Source of the DNA: Sympetrum striolatum
Lineage: Eukaryota; Arthropoda; Insecta; Odonata; Libellulidae
Length of the DNA: 64,000 nt
NCBI GenBank assembly: GCA_947579665.1
Contig: OX388345.1
Span: 61,991,454-62,055,453, forward strand
Direction of reading: 5' to 3'
Shown here: positions 23,731-37,138 of the stretch, piece after piece
Numbering within the stretch: the stretch's first letter is position 1
Layout: every line of letters begins with the position of its first letter
Notes under the pieces: generated by a model
Told to the model about the DNA's origin: nothing
The model's database searches: none
Seen by the model: only the letters and a program-made list of their open reading frames with translations
Translations under genes and position numbers: made by a program

Positions 23731-26700
23731 ATTACGTTGGGAGGTAATAGTTTAACAGGTCAAGTGGACTTTAAAATACATGATATTATGTTGAAATATC
23801 TGTCGCAAGCTTGATTTATACTGCATAGATAGCGTGTAAATTAAACTAGTTTTTTCCCTTTTCCGAAACTAAATTTCCTTGGTGTTTGAGATGTAAGTGT
23901 ATGTCTTATCGAATGTTGCCAAGCATTCACCATACATCGGTCAAACAGATTGGTGCATTTAGAAAATTATCGCGTCGGAAAAAGTGGCCGTAGATTAGCG
24001 AAATAGTAAAATTACCATTTTAGAGAGATAAAACTTGAAAATTTCGACACTAGAACAGAATTAACATAAGCTTTCACCTCCCATCTGGTGGGAAAGCTCT
24101 CGATTTCACAATTATTCCAATTTGAATTTAAAATAAGGAACGATTAAAATCTAGGCGACTCTGAAAACTACTTTATCCAACCGGCATGAAAACCTTCCGC
24201 CCTGATTTCATTCTTTCCTTTTGTTTCTCATAATAGAAGACTCTTTTTTATATTGAAGAACTTTTCTCTTATATTGAAGGAGCCCTCGGACCTCTGACGT
24301 CATTGTCCAATTACAAAGTCCGCCTCATCGATGGCCTCTTACCTCCCTAACCGATTCCGTTTAAAATTATGATAAGGGGAGTTAGGAGAGCTTGTTTTAG
24401 GCGGCATTGTTCCGCCCCGGAATTTAAATTAACTCCCTCGAATCCCTTTGTCTCTCTAGGCAGCGACTTCCGTTTAACTTTTCCTATCTCAAAGGCTGGC
24501 AGAATGCTCGCCCTTGCGAAAAGTCGTTGGTGTCGAAGGGACACGCCTACCCGCCACTCCCGCTTTCTACTTTTATTCTCTACTTTCACCTCTACCGACG
24601 AATCTCTCTTCAATCTCTTCCACTTCCTTCGTTCGCAGTTGACCCGTTGAAATTGTCATCTCTTTCCGTTGAGGAGTTGGGGAAATGATACGCTGCCGGA
24701 GGAGTGATTATTGGGAAAGGAGCAGAGGAGACATATTAAAATCAAATATAAAAGGGAATGTAAAAGACTTAACAGCCATGAGGACTGCAAGTGCTGCACT
24801 AGAGATAGAGCGGATGTGAATTAATCGTAAAACTTTTATTTTTCAACCTATTAAAAATTGTGGACTTAAAAATAATCTGTGAGGACAATACAGTCTGGAC
24901 TGTAGTTCAGCGGTTGACTATTTCTAGTCTAAATTGATGGTAAGTATGGAAAGAAGGAATACGTTGATGATGATAATGATGATGTTAAAGATGGTGTAAG
25001 ATAGGAGTATGAGTTGTACTAATAATCAAGGTGATCTGACGGTGAAATAACTCCGCTATTACAATTAACCGTTCAAGGATGCTCAAGGATATGGCGTCCT
25101 TCGTGATTCAAAATAGTTTTCAATTAATCTAGGGGATAAAGACATTATCATGCTCGCTCCAAAAGGATTAGCTTAAATACATATGTGTGAGAGTACCTAA
25201 TTTGTTTAAATCATCGTGAAGAAAATGTCCAAATTCAAACGTCATCGAGTACTTTATATAAGATAAAATTATGCTGGAGTGCAAGGGCAGATCCAGAAAT
25301 CTATCAAAGGAAGGAGGTGATATTCAACAATACCCACATAAGCTCATCTATAATTAACTTTCAAAATGCCATATTGCCGTGATAAACACAGTAGATGTAT
25401 ACCGAATCTAGAAAAACTTAACTTCACAGTCATATTCTAATACAAGCCTATTATCACATCCTAGGAAATTAACGCCCTCCCGCCATTCACAATCTATTGT
25501 TATTATCATATTTATGTTTACGCAGAAAGAAAATTGCAGAAAAAGTATTTTCCTAGCATTAAAGTTTTGTTTAGAATGTTGTATTTCTATTATGATTGAT
25601 ATCTGAAATATAAATCCTTCGTAGTCGGTTGAACATCTTTCTCAAATCTAATACTTCTTTAATGAAGTTATCTCAAGCGGGCAAGGTAAAACATTGGTAT
25701 TTGGCAAGTACTATTATTCAAAACTTAGGGTATACAAAGTTTCTTCATGATTTATTTAGCCAAGGGGTACGACACTTCTCAGTAACGACGCCATCTCGTA
25801 TTTTAACATGTTTGGATATCGGTAAAACCTACTTGTTTCCGTATGAGAAGTCGCTGTATAAGTCGATGTGAAAGATATGCAAAGCAAAGCGATTTCGTAT
25901 CGGAAATGCCGCCAAGGTTAACCAAAATGAATCCGAAAGAGAATAGTATTATGGAAACGGAAGTTGATGATGGAGAAGCCGCAGTCAATACAAAGAGTGG
26001 GTGGAGAGGAAGAAACAGTAAGGGGCAATCACTTTCCTTCGGGAAATGTTTCCGAGAGTTAAAAACGGCAGAGGGCGGTGACATCAACGCTCGAGTGAAC
26101 AAAGCCATTTCGATGCTCAAATGTTTTCCTCCCAAGAACGCGCATTAAAGCGATTGGGGCGCATGAGACGGAAAAAGATTTCCCCACGCAAATGGAAATA
26201 TCCCTTTCTCCTCTTCTAGATTATTGTTCTCCGCGACGAAAGCTCCTTGGACTTTGCTCTCAGAGGAGCCGGAAATGACTGAAAATTATGCGGCTCTCTC
26301 TATTTCGTGTCGCATTTGGTCGCATGATTCTTAGGATTCTTAGCACTGCTATCGGAAATACTATATATACGAAGTTTGAGTTTATTAAATGTAGTATCGC
26401 TGTTTTGGGAAAGCAAAAGATGTAACCATGATCTTATATCTTCTTATCTTTCCTGTTAATTGTCGTATTCTATTTCTTGCCACCACGATCATTCATCTAG
26501 CTGATGAATGGAAGGTTTTTTTTTTGTCATTCGGCCCAGGATGGAGTAAAATGTATCTTTTATTTACATTTGTCATAGTTTATATCATGGCCGTGGCATG
26601 GAAGCTATTGAAACATGAGTAATGCTGAATTATGTCACTAATAGAGGTCTCTTCTGATGGAATGCTGAAAAGCGTTACTCGTACAGTCATTGTGATTCAC

Positions 26701-27440
26701 TTACTTAGACATATTTCGCTTATAGCATTCTTGCTTAGTGAGGAAAGCAGGGGCAAATTGCCTCACTCCTCATCCTGCCTAGTAAGCCTTATAGCACTTG
26801 GTAGCTAATGTGTGAGGGGGTGAGGTACCAACCGGACTGAATATTTTGCAGGCAGTTGTATTCTAGTATATTACTAAATGTCTCACCAATAGGATAAATG
26901 TAAAACGGGACTATCCCATAATTCGTGCAGCAACAAGGTATGCAAATATCTCCTTCAACATTGAGGTGTATCATATACAGCCATCTAAACTTTTTGCGAT
27001 AAATTTACAGTAGTAAAACAAATTTCAAGTAATCGCTTAGTCTTCTGCATTGGCATCATAGGTTTCCATCGCTAAGTGTGTGATAAAAGTCCCATTTTGG
27101 AATTATTTACTGAATGTATGTACAATAATACCTTAATATCACAACCCTTTGATTCATTTTTTACGGAATCATTTTTTGAGTAGGTAACGCACGACATTAT
27201 TACGACTAAGTTAGACTTAGTAAGGTAAAAAATATCACGAAAGAATTCAAAATAAATCAAATTAAAAACAAACCCCGTTGCTGACATAGGTTACTTCTAA
27301 AGAATGATAAATATTCATCAGATTCTCCAACTATCCAATACTCTTTAGGTAAGGAGTATGAAACATTATTGAATTGAACAAGACCAACACGCATTTCAAA
27401 CGCATAACACCGTTGAGCATGAAACGATAATTTTAACAGA
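23731..27440. other. Gene-free stretch with two GC-richer islands
   Basis: Islands lie at about 24270-24720 and 25880-26290; the rest is AT-rich. Frames on opposite strands overlap in both islands (24347-24650; 25803-26148) and none has a recognisable domain. A (TGA)-type run lies at 24965-24985. A short inverted match of CCTCAC and GTGAGG sequences surrounds 26760-26825. Confidence 0.45.
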
Positions 27441-27442
27441 AT

Positions 27443-27528
27443 GAACAGCTTGATTGTATATAATTCGGTTGTAATAATATAATTTGAACAGCTTTTGATT
27501 GTATATAATTCAGTAGTAAATTAACAAT
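27443..27528 (+). repeat. Two-copy tandem repeat, 43 bp period
   Basis: The unit starting GAACAGCTT, then GATTGTATATAATTC, then GTAATA or GTAAAT, occurs at 27443-27485 and again from 27486. The second copy has a 2-base insertion (CTTTTG for CTTG) and a few substitutions. It looks like a simple local duplication. Confidence 0.65.
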
Positions 27529-28829
27529 TTTATGCTCGTAAAAAACAAGATCAATGCTAGTCAGTAAAAATAGAAATCTTTTCATTAGAAACCTTATTTA
27601 ACATAGGTATTTGGAAGATAAATATTTATTTAATTTAAAAGATATGGGAAGAACTTTTGTCGGCTGCTTAAAATCTTATAATTATTAATATATTAATAAT
27701 CTTAATTCAAGAAAGGCATCTTTCATTTAACTCGAATCTACAACTTTCACTTTTCTCTAATGAATCCATTACTAACTGAATACCCTTACATTTGTACACA
27801 CGTAAGGAAATCTCCTTAGCCGCAATGCATGTAGAAGCCTTTGAAGGATGCCATAGTAACGAGTCTTAAAAAAGACAAACATAGACCAGTTTTTGCTTTC
27901 CAACAAGAGCTTAATTGGTTTCAGTCATCAAAGCGACTCTCGTTCCACGTAAATAACGTCTGCACTCCGCAACACGACTTTCCGCAGCTCCGGATGTCTC
28001 TCTCGATTCTTGTTTTTGATCTTTCTCGGCATAAAGAATTAAGGGATACTCCCAGCCTCCAGCGAAAGATGGAATAATAGCAGCAGCTAAAAGACTTCCT
28101 AGTTTTATTCGCGGCAGAAGTTCCCGAAGGCTAGAAGTCTTTCTCGCCGATTCAACCGCGTGGAGGCGGGGGAATTTTTCAAGCTTTACAAGGCAGGAAC
28201 ATATTTCCATGAAATGTACTTGAAAACTCTAATGGCAAACTTATTCTTCGATTAAGCCTCTGGCTTTGAAAGTTTTCAATGAATTTCCAGTCTGAATGAA
28301 GAAAAAGTCGAGCTGCAAGTTTATTGTTTCCAGACGGTTAGATTTAAGGGATTCGGGCGCTGAAGGAACTCGATTAAAGGAGAAAATGCATTAGTAAATT
28401 CCACTTCGGGTTTATTTACTAGCCTATATTTTTGGAAATGGAAATAGTGTGTAGTAGAATCTAAGCATTTGTTGATATACGTTCTTTATTGCGTCTTGGT
28501 ATTATAATAGTTAAAAAAATTGTATTGATATTTTAAGGGCAAATATTTTCCTTTTAAATATTAGGCATATTATTAGCATCCTTCTTACTCTACTTTTTCA
28601 GCGCTGTTTCTCTTCTACATGCCTAACCTTTAAAGTAATTACAAGAAAATATAAAAAATTGAAGTAAAAAATTATCTACGATTACTTACATCTAGAAAAA
28701 AATTATAGAAAAAACGAGGGACAGTTATGAAGTGAAAAAATTGGTAAAACTAATAGATAACAACTTTTAACTAAATTAAAGCAAATATACAGTTTCTAAC
28801 TATATATAGATACAATTAAATAAAGAAAG
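27529..28829. other. Non-coding stretch
   Basis: AT-rich except for a GC-richer patch at 27930-28180. The 99-codon minus-strand frame at 27911-28210 is unrecognised. No repeat ends are seen. Confidence 0.5.
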
Positions 28830-28945
28830 AGTTGGGTTGTGGAAAAAACTTTTCAAATAAAGGATTACGATGCGGAAAAACACCTACGCAAGAGGGGGGC
28901 GAAAAAGACCCGCAAAACACAGAGGTGAAGAAAAAACACTATTAT
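28830..28945. repeat. Repeat D, copy 1
   Basis: GGAAAAAACT, then TGCGGAAAAACACCTAC, then CCGCAAAACACAGAG line up in the same order with GGAAAAAACT, TGCGGTAAAACGCCTAC and CTGCAAAAACACGGAG at 60750-60885. The two therefore descend from one dispersed repeat. The AAAACACC(T/C)AC segment also resembles part of LINE family B, so this may be an older branch of that family. Neither ends nor coding capacity can be defined. Confidence 0.4.
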
Positions 28946-30639
28946 TCGTTGAAAGCTGCTGCAGATAGCTTCAACACATTAGGATCATCCGGTGTAATGG
29001 TGTATCGGCACTTGCCCTTGTCAAATAATAAGCGGTAATATCGATATCTATTATGTTCCACATTATGTATAATGTGAAATAAAATTATCGGTAACAAAAT
29101 TGTGAATTCAAACGTCATAGTCAAAGTAAGTGCCTAATATTCCGGCGAGCTTATAAGGCTTTAAATTAGTTAAGTTCAAATTATGTGATTTTTTTCACGT
29201 CTAATGGTAGGTTTGGTTGACTTTGTTTGTTGATAGGAAAGCCATTAAAGAGATAATCGATGTGGGGAGGAAATTCATAGAATAAAGAGAGAAACCTATT
29301 AATTCCCACAATATATTACTTTATTAATTTAATTTAATTATTATTTTTATAAACAATAATTAATTTTAGTGTAGAAAATAACTAAGATGCTGTCTTTATG
29401 CCATTAGAGATGCTAGAAAGTGTGGCAGAGAATTGAGTTATTGTTAAAGTCTAAAGATAAAACATCAGCGACAATATGGAAGGGTAGGATATGGTGTGGG
29501 GATAACTTACCAAAGAAAGTAATTGAAGGAAGGGGGCAAGTGATTTGACAGAGACGGGTGCTCCGCTTGTAACTATGGGATGAGAAACCAATGCTGAGTG
29601 ATGGAAATCATGGTTATTATGGTTAACCATAATGCAACCTCTCTTATGCATCGGTACTGTTTCAATTTTCCTTGAATAATTGCCACCGAAATAGAACCCC
29701 TGAAAATGTTCCCCTGAATACGTTTGACGGGGTTAAGGAGAGGGTTACCCTCGGAATGTTGGATATAATTTAAGTTAAACAGGTCCCCCCTCAAGTCCAT
29801 CCCAAGGAAGTGATTTACTGAACCTTGTGGAGCACCCTCGTTCACTAAAATACCCGCTTTTTCCCTTCTGCCTCCCTCTTCTCACTCCGTGGCTTTCCGC
29901 TTAGGGAAAGTGATGGATTTGAGAGAGTAAAAACCGAAAGCAGCCTTCTTCTTCATTTACGGTTTTATTTCCCATTTCACTTTTACAATTTCTTAGCATA
30001 CCCATAAATATTTCTTTACTCACCCCTGTAGCTGACGTCAGGCCTGGTATGTGTTTGGCGTAATGGAACATTAAAACTATTTCCACTCCGAAATGAAGAG
30101 AGTCCGTAAAACTTTATGGTTTCTCGTAATATTTTACGAATGGAAAAGTTGATGGAGATTATCGGCCCCTTTTCCAAGTAAGAATGCCTTAGCGTATCTG
30201 CATGTGACAGAAAGAGGCAAACATCCCTCACTTTCTTCTTATTATTTCGATTTGAAGAATTTTTTTGTTACATTACTGTAGATGTTCTCTGAATACAGCA
30301 AATCGATGGAAAAAATAAGGATTTGAATTCTTATGATCAAATTTGAATTAAATTTGTTTTATGATCTTCGTTTAACAGTTTTTCTTAATGAATTTCTTTT
30401 CAGACGAAGACGCTATGAATCATGAATAAGCTTGTAGTACAGTTAGAATTTTTACCTCTCTATATCATCAGGTTACGATATTTTTGAGAAATTATCGATT
30501 AAATGTCAATTAATTACACACTGTATACATGAAATGTCCTTTCTAACGTGTCAATTACTGCTTAGATTTTATTTGGGTGAATTTTAGTCTTACAAGGCCA
30601 CTCTTACTATCATTCTTTGATAATCCCAACACAAACGAC
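28946..30639. other. Non-coding stretch
   Basis: AT-rich to about 29440, then mixed composition with overlapping short frames at 29451-30231 that have no recognisable motif. No RNA gene is seen. Confidence 0.5.
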
Positions 30640-30712
30640 ATAACCAGAATTCGAATCTGGGAACTCAGCGTTGCTAGATTGGTATACTAACTCCTACGAC
30701 ACCTAGGTAAAG
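30640..30712 (-). mobile_element. tRNA-like SINE head or tRNA pseudogene
   Basis: The minus strand contains AGATTCGAATTCT, close to a B box, preceded about 40 bases upstream by GTAGGAGTTAGTATACC in the place of an A box. The order and spacing are tRNA-like, but several conserved bases are changed and no closed cloverleaf is evident. It is a degenerate SINE head or tRNA pseudogene, different in sequence from those at 832-1023, 36603 and 40060. Confidence 0.45.
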
Positions 30713-33700
30713 TTAGGATGGGCCGCCGAGTAGATTAGTAATTATATTTGCAATAATAGAAATAGTAGAGTTAGGCTAAAATTAGACCTTAGCTGATGGT
30801 TTTGAAGGAATGCATTTCATCACCATCATAACGCAAGTACAAATATATAATAGTTTGTGTAAAATACTTGAAGTGAGAAATGCATGATGATGAGATATCA
30901 CAGCTTCATCCTCTACCGGGAGTAAAATTATTAATCTGTCACTCCTTCCCCACACTTGTCACGGACTTTCTTCCTCTATTTGTCCTCCTCGATTCCTGAC
31001 TCATTTTTCATCATCCTTTCACCTTTTTCCTCCGTTTTACCTCTTTGCTTTTCCCCTCTTTGTATCTCTATCTGTCACCACTATCTCGTTAGATGTCTCT
31101 TTCCGTTCAATGTGACATCTCGGGATTCGATGAAAAGTCTATTCGAGATTGAGGAGTGGATCTCAAAGAGATATACATGACGACATTTTCTCAATTATTT
31201 TTATTTCGCTTTAGATGGAAATGAGTATAAGGTCGAGAAACTAGAAGTCGCGGTGACCACCAAGAACATCTCGCGTTAACCAAATATCATGGAAACAGCC
31301 TCTTGGATTTACAGATGTTGGAAATCACCGGCATTTCGTAAAACAACTTGTCTTTTCCTTTGGGTTTCCTCCAAATTCCTACACTTTCAAATTTTCAAAA
31401 TAATTGTTAATTCCAAAGCATGTTCCGACGTGTTCAAACTTTGCTCTACAGAAAACATAAAAAAATGTGAAAGTCAAATCAAAATCACAGGCTTCATAAT
31501 TTGTATCCCGCGAGCTGACTCTCGGAGTGTGGCAGGAGGTGCAAGCATCATAAATTTATTTCTTTATTCGGTTACTGTCGAGTTTTGTTCTCAGGGAAAA
31601 CGAATTCTCAAAACGTCTGGTTCTAACATCTATTTTCTTGGTTTCTCTCTCAGTATCTGACCGTTCCATGCGACAAAATATTCTAAGCATTGATAAGTCG
31701 ATTTCCCGTAATGTGACTTCGCTCCTAAACTGAAGATCAACCTCATACATCCGATTTATACTTATCTGATTTAACTAATGTCATATCATATCACTGTTCA
31801 TCACTGTTTTTGTACATATTTGATCGAGTTATTGCCGTAGTAATATGATAAAGAAATACGGCTTGTACACTTTGCGATGTATTCTTACGATCTTAGAACC
31901 CTTTAATTTTTGTTATGATTCCGTATCTTATTGAATTTATATAATTATAAACATTAATTTTTAGTGGCACGAAGTAATCTTCTATATAATTTTATAATTG
32001 ATTACGGATGTAGATAGCAACATAAAATAGCACAATTTCAAAGTGATATTAAGAAGACCGATAGTAAGAATATGATACACAGATTATTTATATAAATATT
32101 TAATAAGAAGTATTGCTGTATATAGCCAAAAGCAATGAAGCAAATCCAGCGTAAAAGATGCACAAAGGCGAACGAGGATTTACTTTTTTCTTTGGTTATC
32201 TCCGAAGCAAAATTTTGAAATTTTCCTTCCATGTATTGTCTCAAACCTTATGACCTAAATATCGTGGCATTATCTCTATGGAAACGCTTTCGGAAAATCA
32301 CCCTGCCCGCAGAGGAATAGGCTATTTATAGGGACCATTGTGCAGCCGATCCCTAGACCAAGTTCGGTTCAAATCGGTTAAGTTCTAGTCCGTTACCAAA
32401 TCTCTGCGTACATGCAAATGAATTGGAGATAATGGAATGAACGTGTAAGGAATAGAATTAAAGACGGCTGCAGAGCTCCGTAGTTTAGCTGGAGGCATGA
32501 GGATCGTCCTCCTAAATCTAACACTTGCCGTCACTCATCGCATAGAATGCGCTTTAGCGCATCTATTATTTTGAGTATCGCGCATGAGAAGGGAGATCTG
32601 TACACTCAGATATCAAACTTTGAGGTTCTATTTAAAGTTACATAAGATAATTAACATTAATATATTGAATTTATACAGTCGCACTATTGAAAGTAAAATA
32701 TTATGTTTTCGATGCAAAAAAGTTGTGGGTTTGAAAAATATTCTACTCGCGTCCAACATTTCGTTAAATAGCCTTTTTTAAGAAAAAAATGAGAAAAATA
32801 ATTTGAAATCAGTATATCCCTTAAAAGTATCCCAGAATAGTGTGGTACATTGTCCGTTTCAAAAATAATCAAAGATTTTTCTGCTTGAAAGCGAAAATAT
32901 AAATATCTTAGGTTCTTTTCTTATGATATACACGCAATTCAGCGTGTCAATTATCCAAAAATATTTAATATTCTCAGGTTATAGGAGTAAATTAAGTTGA
33001 ACTGAGTCATGAATGAGTTTCCAATAAAATATCAGTAATTAAAAAATATGATATGGGAATTTAACATATACACTCTCTGTAGAGGTGAAAAAGTTACCTA
33101 TAAATTTAGGCACTTTCAGTAATAGAAATCAAATAGGACCCAAATCACGATTCAACGTTTATGGAATTTCCATCGAGCGCTCCCTATTTTCGCCGTAAAT
33201 TGGAAAATTTACCGCTAATCTTATATTATATCTCGTCATTTGAAATTAACTGTGAAACGATGATGGTATGCGTATTCGTAGCTGCTGAATTGCATTCGTA
33301 AGAAAATTTCAGTACGAATATTTTAACGATACCTCAAGAATATTTGTGACTCGGTTAATATCTGAACTTATATTTTACTGAAAGGAAACTATAAAAGTAG
33401 AAAACTGTTTTTTTAACTGTGTTATTTTTTGAGAGTAAAGTGGCTTTCTGTGCCAATGTTCGAAGGATCCATCAGAAGGTGCCACGTTGTTCAACCATTA
33501 AACGAATATAAAATTATTCTTTATCTTAATCTAGGAACGAATTCAGAAACTTAAATGGTAGGCAATTTAAGACGAATTCTTTATGAACTTATCTCAAAAT
33601 GACTTTTAAAATGCCTTAATTCTGAAGCAATTCTAAATTATACTGCCGAACTTAGTGGAAATGACATATTAAAAGACTAAGACTAAAACTAACTACACGC

Positions 33701-34005
33701 AGTTTTTAAAATGCCTCTCATCGAGATAAACGTAGATGTAGTACTACAGTGATGGTACTTCACTTCGAAACCTTGTTAGTAGACTTTCATTCTAGCTTCT
33801 CGTCTTATCTTAGCCAAATTACAGATAATTAAAAGTCATCAAAGCGTAATTAAGAACGCCCTTCAGCCTCTCCTGAATCTGCCAATAATATAAACAGAGT
33901 TCAAGCAAAACGGTCAACATACAGATTAGAAAGGATTAGATCAGCACATGTGAGATGCATTTTGCATTTTAAACCCCCGGATAATCGAATTGCTTTTGGA
34001 CTCAC
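30713..34005. other. Gene-free stretch
   Basis: AT-rich with a pyrimidine-rich patch at 30940-31090 and a mixed patch at 31240-31680 holding a 123-codon frame (31289-31660) without known features. A small hairpin (ATGCGC, TTTA, GCGCAT) is at 32547-32562. No gene or RNA gene can be supported. Confidence 0.5.
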
Positions 34006-34670
34006 AATTTAATGTCAGCCTATTATTGGGATGTGCACGATAATTCGACATATTCTTTCCATCTAGTCTTTCAGTGCTTCATCTCCACTTCTTCGTCGCT
34101 TCTACTTCATCGTGGTACCTTTTACACCCTTATTTACTCCCTCCCCCTGCTCCTCCGCGCTCCATTTATCTCCCTCGATGTACTCCAACCAAGGGCTGCT
34201 GCGCTTAGGTTGCGGCAGATGTTCCTTGGTCTGTCGTGTCTGGGTGTGGCGAAGGAAGGCGTGAATGCGGGGTATTGATAGATGCCCGCTCCTTCCACTT
34301 TCCCGCGCAATGAGACACTTAAATGGATTTTTGGGCGCCAGATGTCGGTCGAATGGGGGCGAATCGAAGACGCTCTTTTAAGGGGGGATGCAACGCCGCA
34401 TTTAACCGACATCGGAGCCTATGTTCGCGGTGTTGTCAGCCTGTGGAGGCGATCGAAGAACAAGGCGCCAGATGGGTTCAACTGCTATACCTCTAGGGAA
34501 TGTTACATGCCGCTTGTTATTTTATTATTGGGAGATTATGCCTGACTACAAAGAGAGGATACGAAGGCCATCATTGGATCTGTGGCCGACCGAAGTGGTT
34601 GGACTATTTCCAGACAATCTGTTTACATGCTCAATTTGTCGGCCATTATGAACAGCTGGATTCCCTTTGA
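34006..34670. other. GC-richer island with four overlapping frames
   Basis: Frames of 76-92 codons overlap on both strands (34012-34278, 34134-34412, 34282-34545, 34421-34651). No frame dominates, none has a known motif, and I see no convincing splice sites. Confidence 0.4.
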
Positions 34671-35199
34671 GATAAATCCGAACCCATGATTATGCAAGTT
34701 TATACGCTTACCAAAATAAACTAATAGGTTAGGACTAGCCGTCTCATTTTATTCATTCAGTGAACAGTTTTATTTATATTATTACATAAATAATTTATCA
34801 ATAATGGATACATAAAATAATTAATTTTCCTTCTTTAATGTTTAATTTTCTCAGAGGAGATTAATTTATCGGTGTTTTCTACTCATAACTAGTAGATCGT
34901 ACTCAAGAGTTTCGAATGCTAATTTTTGGAAAGACTGAGCTATTATTATGGAACCTAATAGGTTACGTTTTCTGAGAAATCACTTGAAATTTTCAAGCTA
35001 TTATTTTACTCCCCTTTAATCAACTTTTCCATTGCAATTTTCGGATTCCGAAAATAAGTCAGCAGATAGTTATTCACGAAAGATTCATTTATGAAATTAA
35101 GAGAGTCATGCTATAAAACTTCTATCGACTTGGATATTAGATTAGAAGAACCTAAAGAATACTTCAGTAATTTCTTTCACGATTGCATACACGCGGATT

Positions 35200-36250
35200 T
35201 GTAAAATGAAACGCGCACTCCTGGGAGTGGCCTTTACCCATAATTGAACTCAAATCAAACATCATTATGCAAGGCCTGGAATTACGCCTAATTAAGGCAT
35301 GTCCTATTCGAAGCAGTCATATCATTTTCCGACTTGTTTACCGAACACAGGAGCAGCAATTTGCATTTCCGTAATCTGAGAGAAACCTGAATTATTCCCG
35401 CAAAATTGAGTTGAGTGCGCGGGAGATCCTACAGCACTCACCGCGTATTAATCTACATCGATGGAGAAAATTGAAAACCTAGGTCACCGCCGGCGGTTCC
35501 GGCAATAAATATTCAGTACCACGTCCTTCATACGTTCATACCCTAAGCACAGACTTCGAATGAGTCGAGCTTTTTTAAAGCACTCCCATTATCAACGGAC
35601 CCGCGATCATAAATTCATAAGCCTTGAGAGGTTTCCCCCACAATGGGTTGGTTTCCCCTAGTCCAATTGGCCATGTCCATCGACTGAAGCGGGGACCCCC
35701 AAATGGAGCTCCTCCTAAAGCATCACAGCTGGCCGTCGAATCAAAAGAGGATGGCTTTTTTATATGCATCGCGGGTTGCGCTACGAAAGCCTTTATGTAC
35801 GCGGAGCTGGACGAGTGTGCCGTAAATGAAAAGGACGTCTGAGAGGGTCGGCGTAAGCGGTTGAATGCAGCTCTAATTAGAGGAGGAGAATTATATCGGG
35901 AACGGGCAGGTCTCACGCCTCAGCGCCCGTGAAATTGTTTACCGGGGAGGATTCGATGGGAGAGGGGGGCGGGGCTCGGTAACGCCCTCGAGTCCGGAGG
36001 TTCGATCGGGAGAAAAGCAGGAAATTCCTCCGAAAATGTGTCAAAAAAGAGAGGCTTTCGAGCGTCTTCCGTGGCGGTGAACGTCGATCGAGTTCCGCTC
36101 GGTGATTCGCGTTTTTCGGGGCGGATGGATCGAGGAAATTAGTTCTCCAAAGAGTAGGGAAGTAATTTTTCTTTGGATAGGAATAGAGAGGTGTGCTTGT
36201 CTTCCTCGGCTGAATAATTTCTCGGCTAACGAGCTATCATGCGTAGGAAA
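35200..36250. other. GC-rich, CpG-dense island
   Basis: The core at 35881-36135 holds about 29 CpG dinucleotides in some 255 bp by hand count, far more than anywhere else in the window, and a G-rich tract at 35944-35974. Overlapping frames at 35575-35916 (minus) and 35624-35842 (plus) have no domain I recognise. Such an island could mark an unmethylated promoter or first exon, a conserved regulatory region, or a GC-rich element; the sequence alone does not decide. No TATA box with a well-placed initiator is evident. Confidence 0.5.
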
Positions 36251-36602
36251 ATTGGGCCAACAAAATTTTTCGGGCTTGGCTGACCCGTATCTTGATGGAT
36301 GTTATAAGCGTGAATGCAGAAAATTCACCATCACCATTACTTGCTAATCTAAATAGAGTAAAACCCTATGCACGCGTAATGGATGTCTCAACAGGTTTTA
36401 ATTTTTTTAAATTTTTGATGTGACTCTATTTATAATTATTTGCGCCATTAATGGTCTTATCCACCATTTATAGCTATTGTTAATATTGGAGAATTATAGT
36501 TTACTGGTAGCGCGTATCGGTATTTTAAGATTTGGGACCTCTGGAAAAATTGTATTTCTTACGAAATAGTCTTTAAATTCCTTATTGAAACATTGCCAAT
36601 CT

Positions 36603-36705
36603 AGGTGGGGAAATGGTTAGTGCGTTAGATTTAAAACTCAGAGGTTTAAGTCCCGTGGTCGCTTCCCTCGTGCCTCCTCTAAATAAAAATAAATATAAGA
36701 AAAAA
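36603..36705 (+). mobile_element. tRNA-derived SINE with A-rich tail
   Basis: TGGTTAGTGCGTTAG matches the 3' part of an A-box region, and GGTTTAAGTCCCG about 30 bases later resembles a B box with two changes. A short GC-rich segment follows, then an AAATAAAAATAAATATAAG tail. This head, linker and A-rich tail order is that of a short SINE. Its body is not the one seen at 832-1023. Confidence 0.5.
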
Positions 36706-37095
36706 CATATTGACTCAGTTTGATCCTTTGAACGCGATAATACCCCTAATTCAATAATAATTTCATAATTTTCAAATCAAATTCACCGTGGAACCATTAT
36801 AAGACTTGGCAATTCAGTACCGTTTTCCTATGTTTTTCCTTACTTTATCTTAAAAATTGGTCAAAAAAGGTGGCAAACGTTTCTTTACATAAAATGGTTA
36901 AAGATTCACCTTTGAGCATCAAAATTATGACAAATCGAAAATAATGAGTCGTAATACAAGAATATACTTTTTCATATTTGCCCTCCTTAATTTATCTCAA
37001 AAATTAGCCGTAAAAGGTGACCACCATTTGGTTGCATAAAATAACAAAGAGTTAATAAACAAACATTTGAGAGCAAAAATTTTGGCGTGTCAGTA
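36706..37095. other. Non-coding AT-rich stretch with an internal diverged duplication
   Basis: Two segments, about 36836-36935 and 36960-37060, share the order CTTA(A)TTTATCT, AAAAATT, AAAAAAGGTG or AAAAGGTGACC, TTACATAAAATGG or TTGCATAAAAT. This suggests an old tandem duplication. No gene is seen. Confidence 0.35.
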
Positions 37096-37138
37096 TTCAG
37101 TATTTCATTACGATTTAGAATCGTAATGAAATACTGAA
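37096..37138. repeat. Perfect hairpin, 20 bp arms and 3-base loop
   Basis: The arm TTCAGTATTTCATTACGATT (37096-37115) and its exact complement (37119-37138) flank TAG. The arms are unrelated to the other inverted repeats in the window. No target duplication is obvious. Confidence 0.85.
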
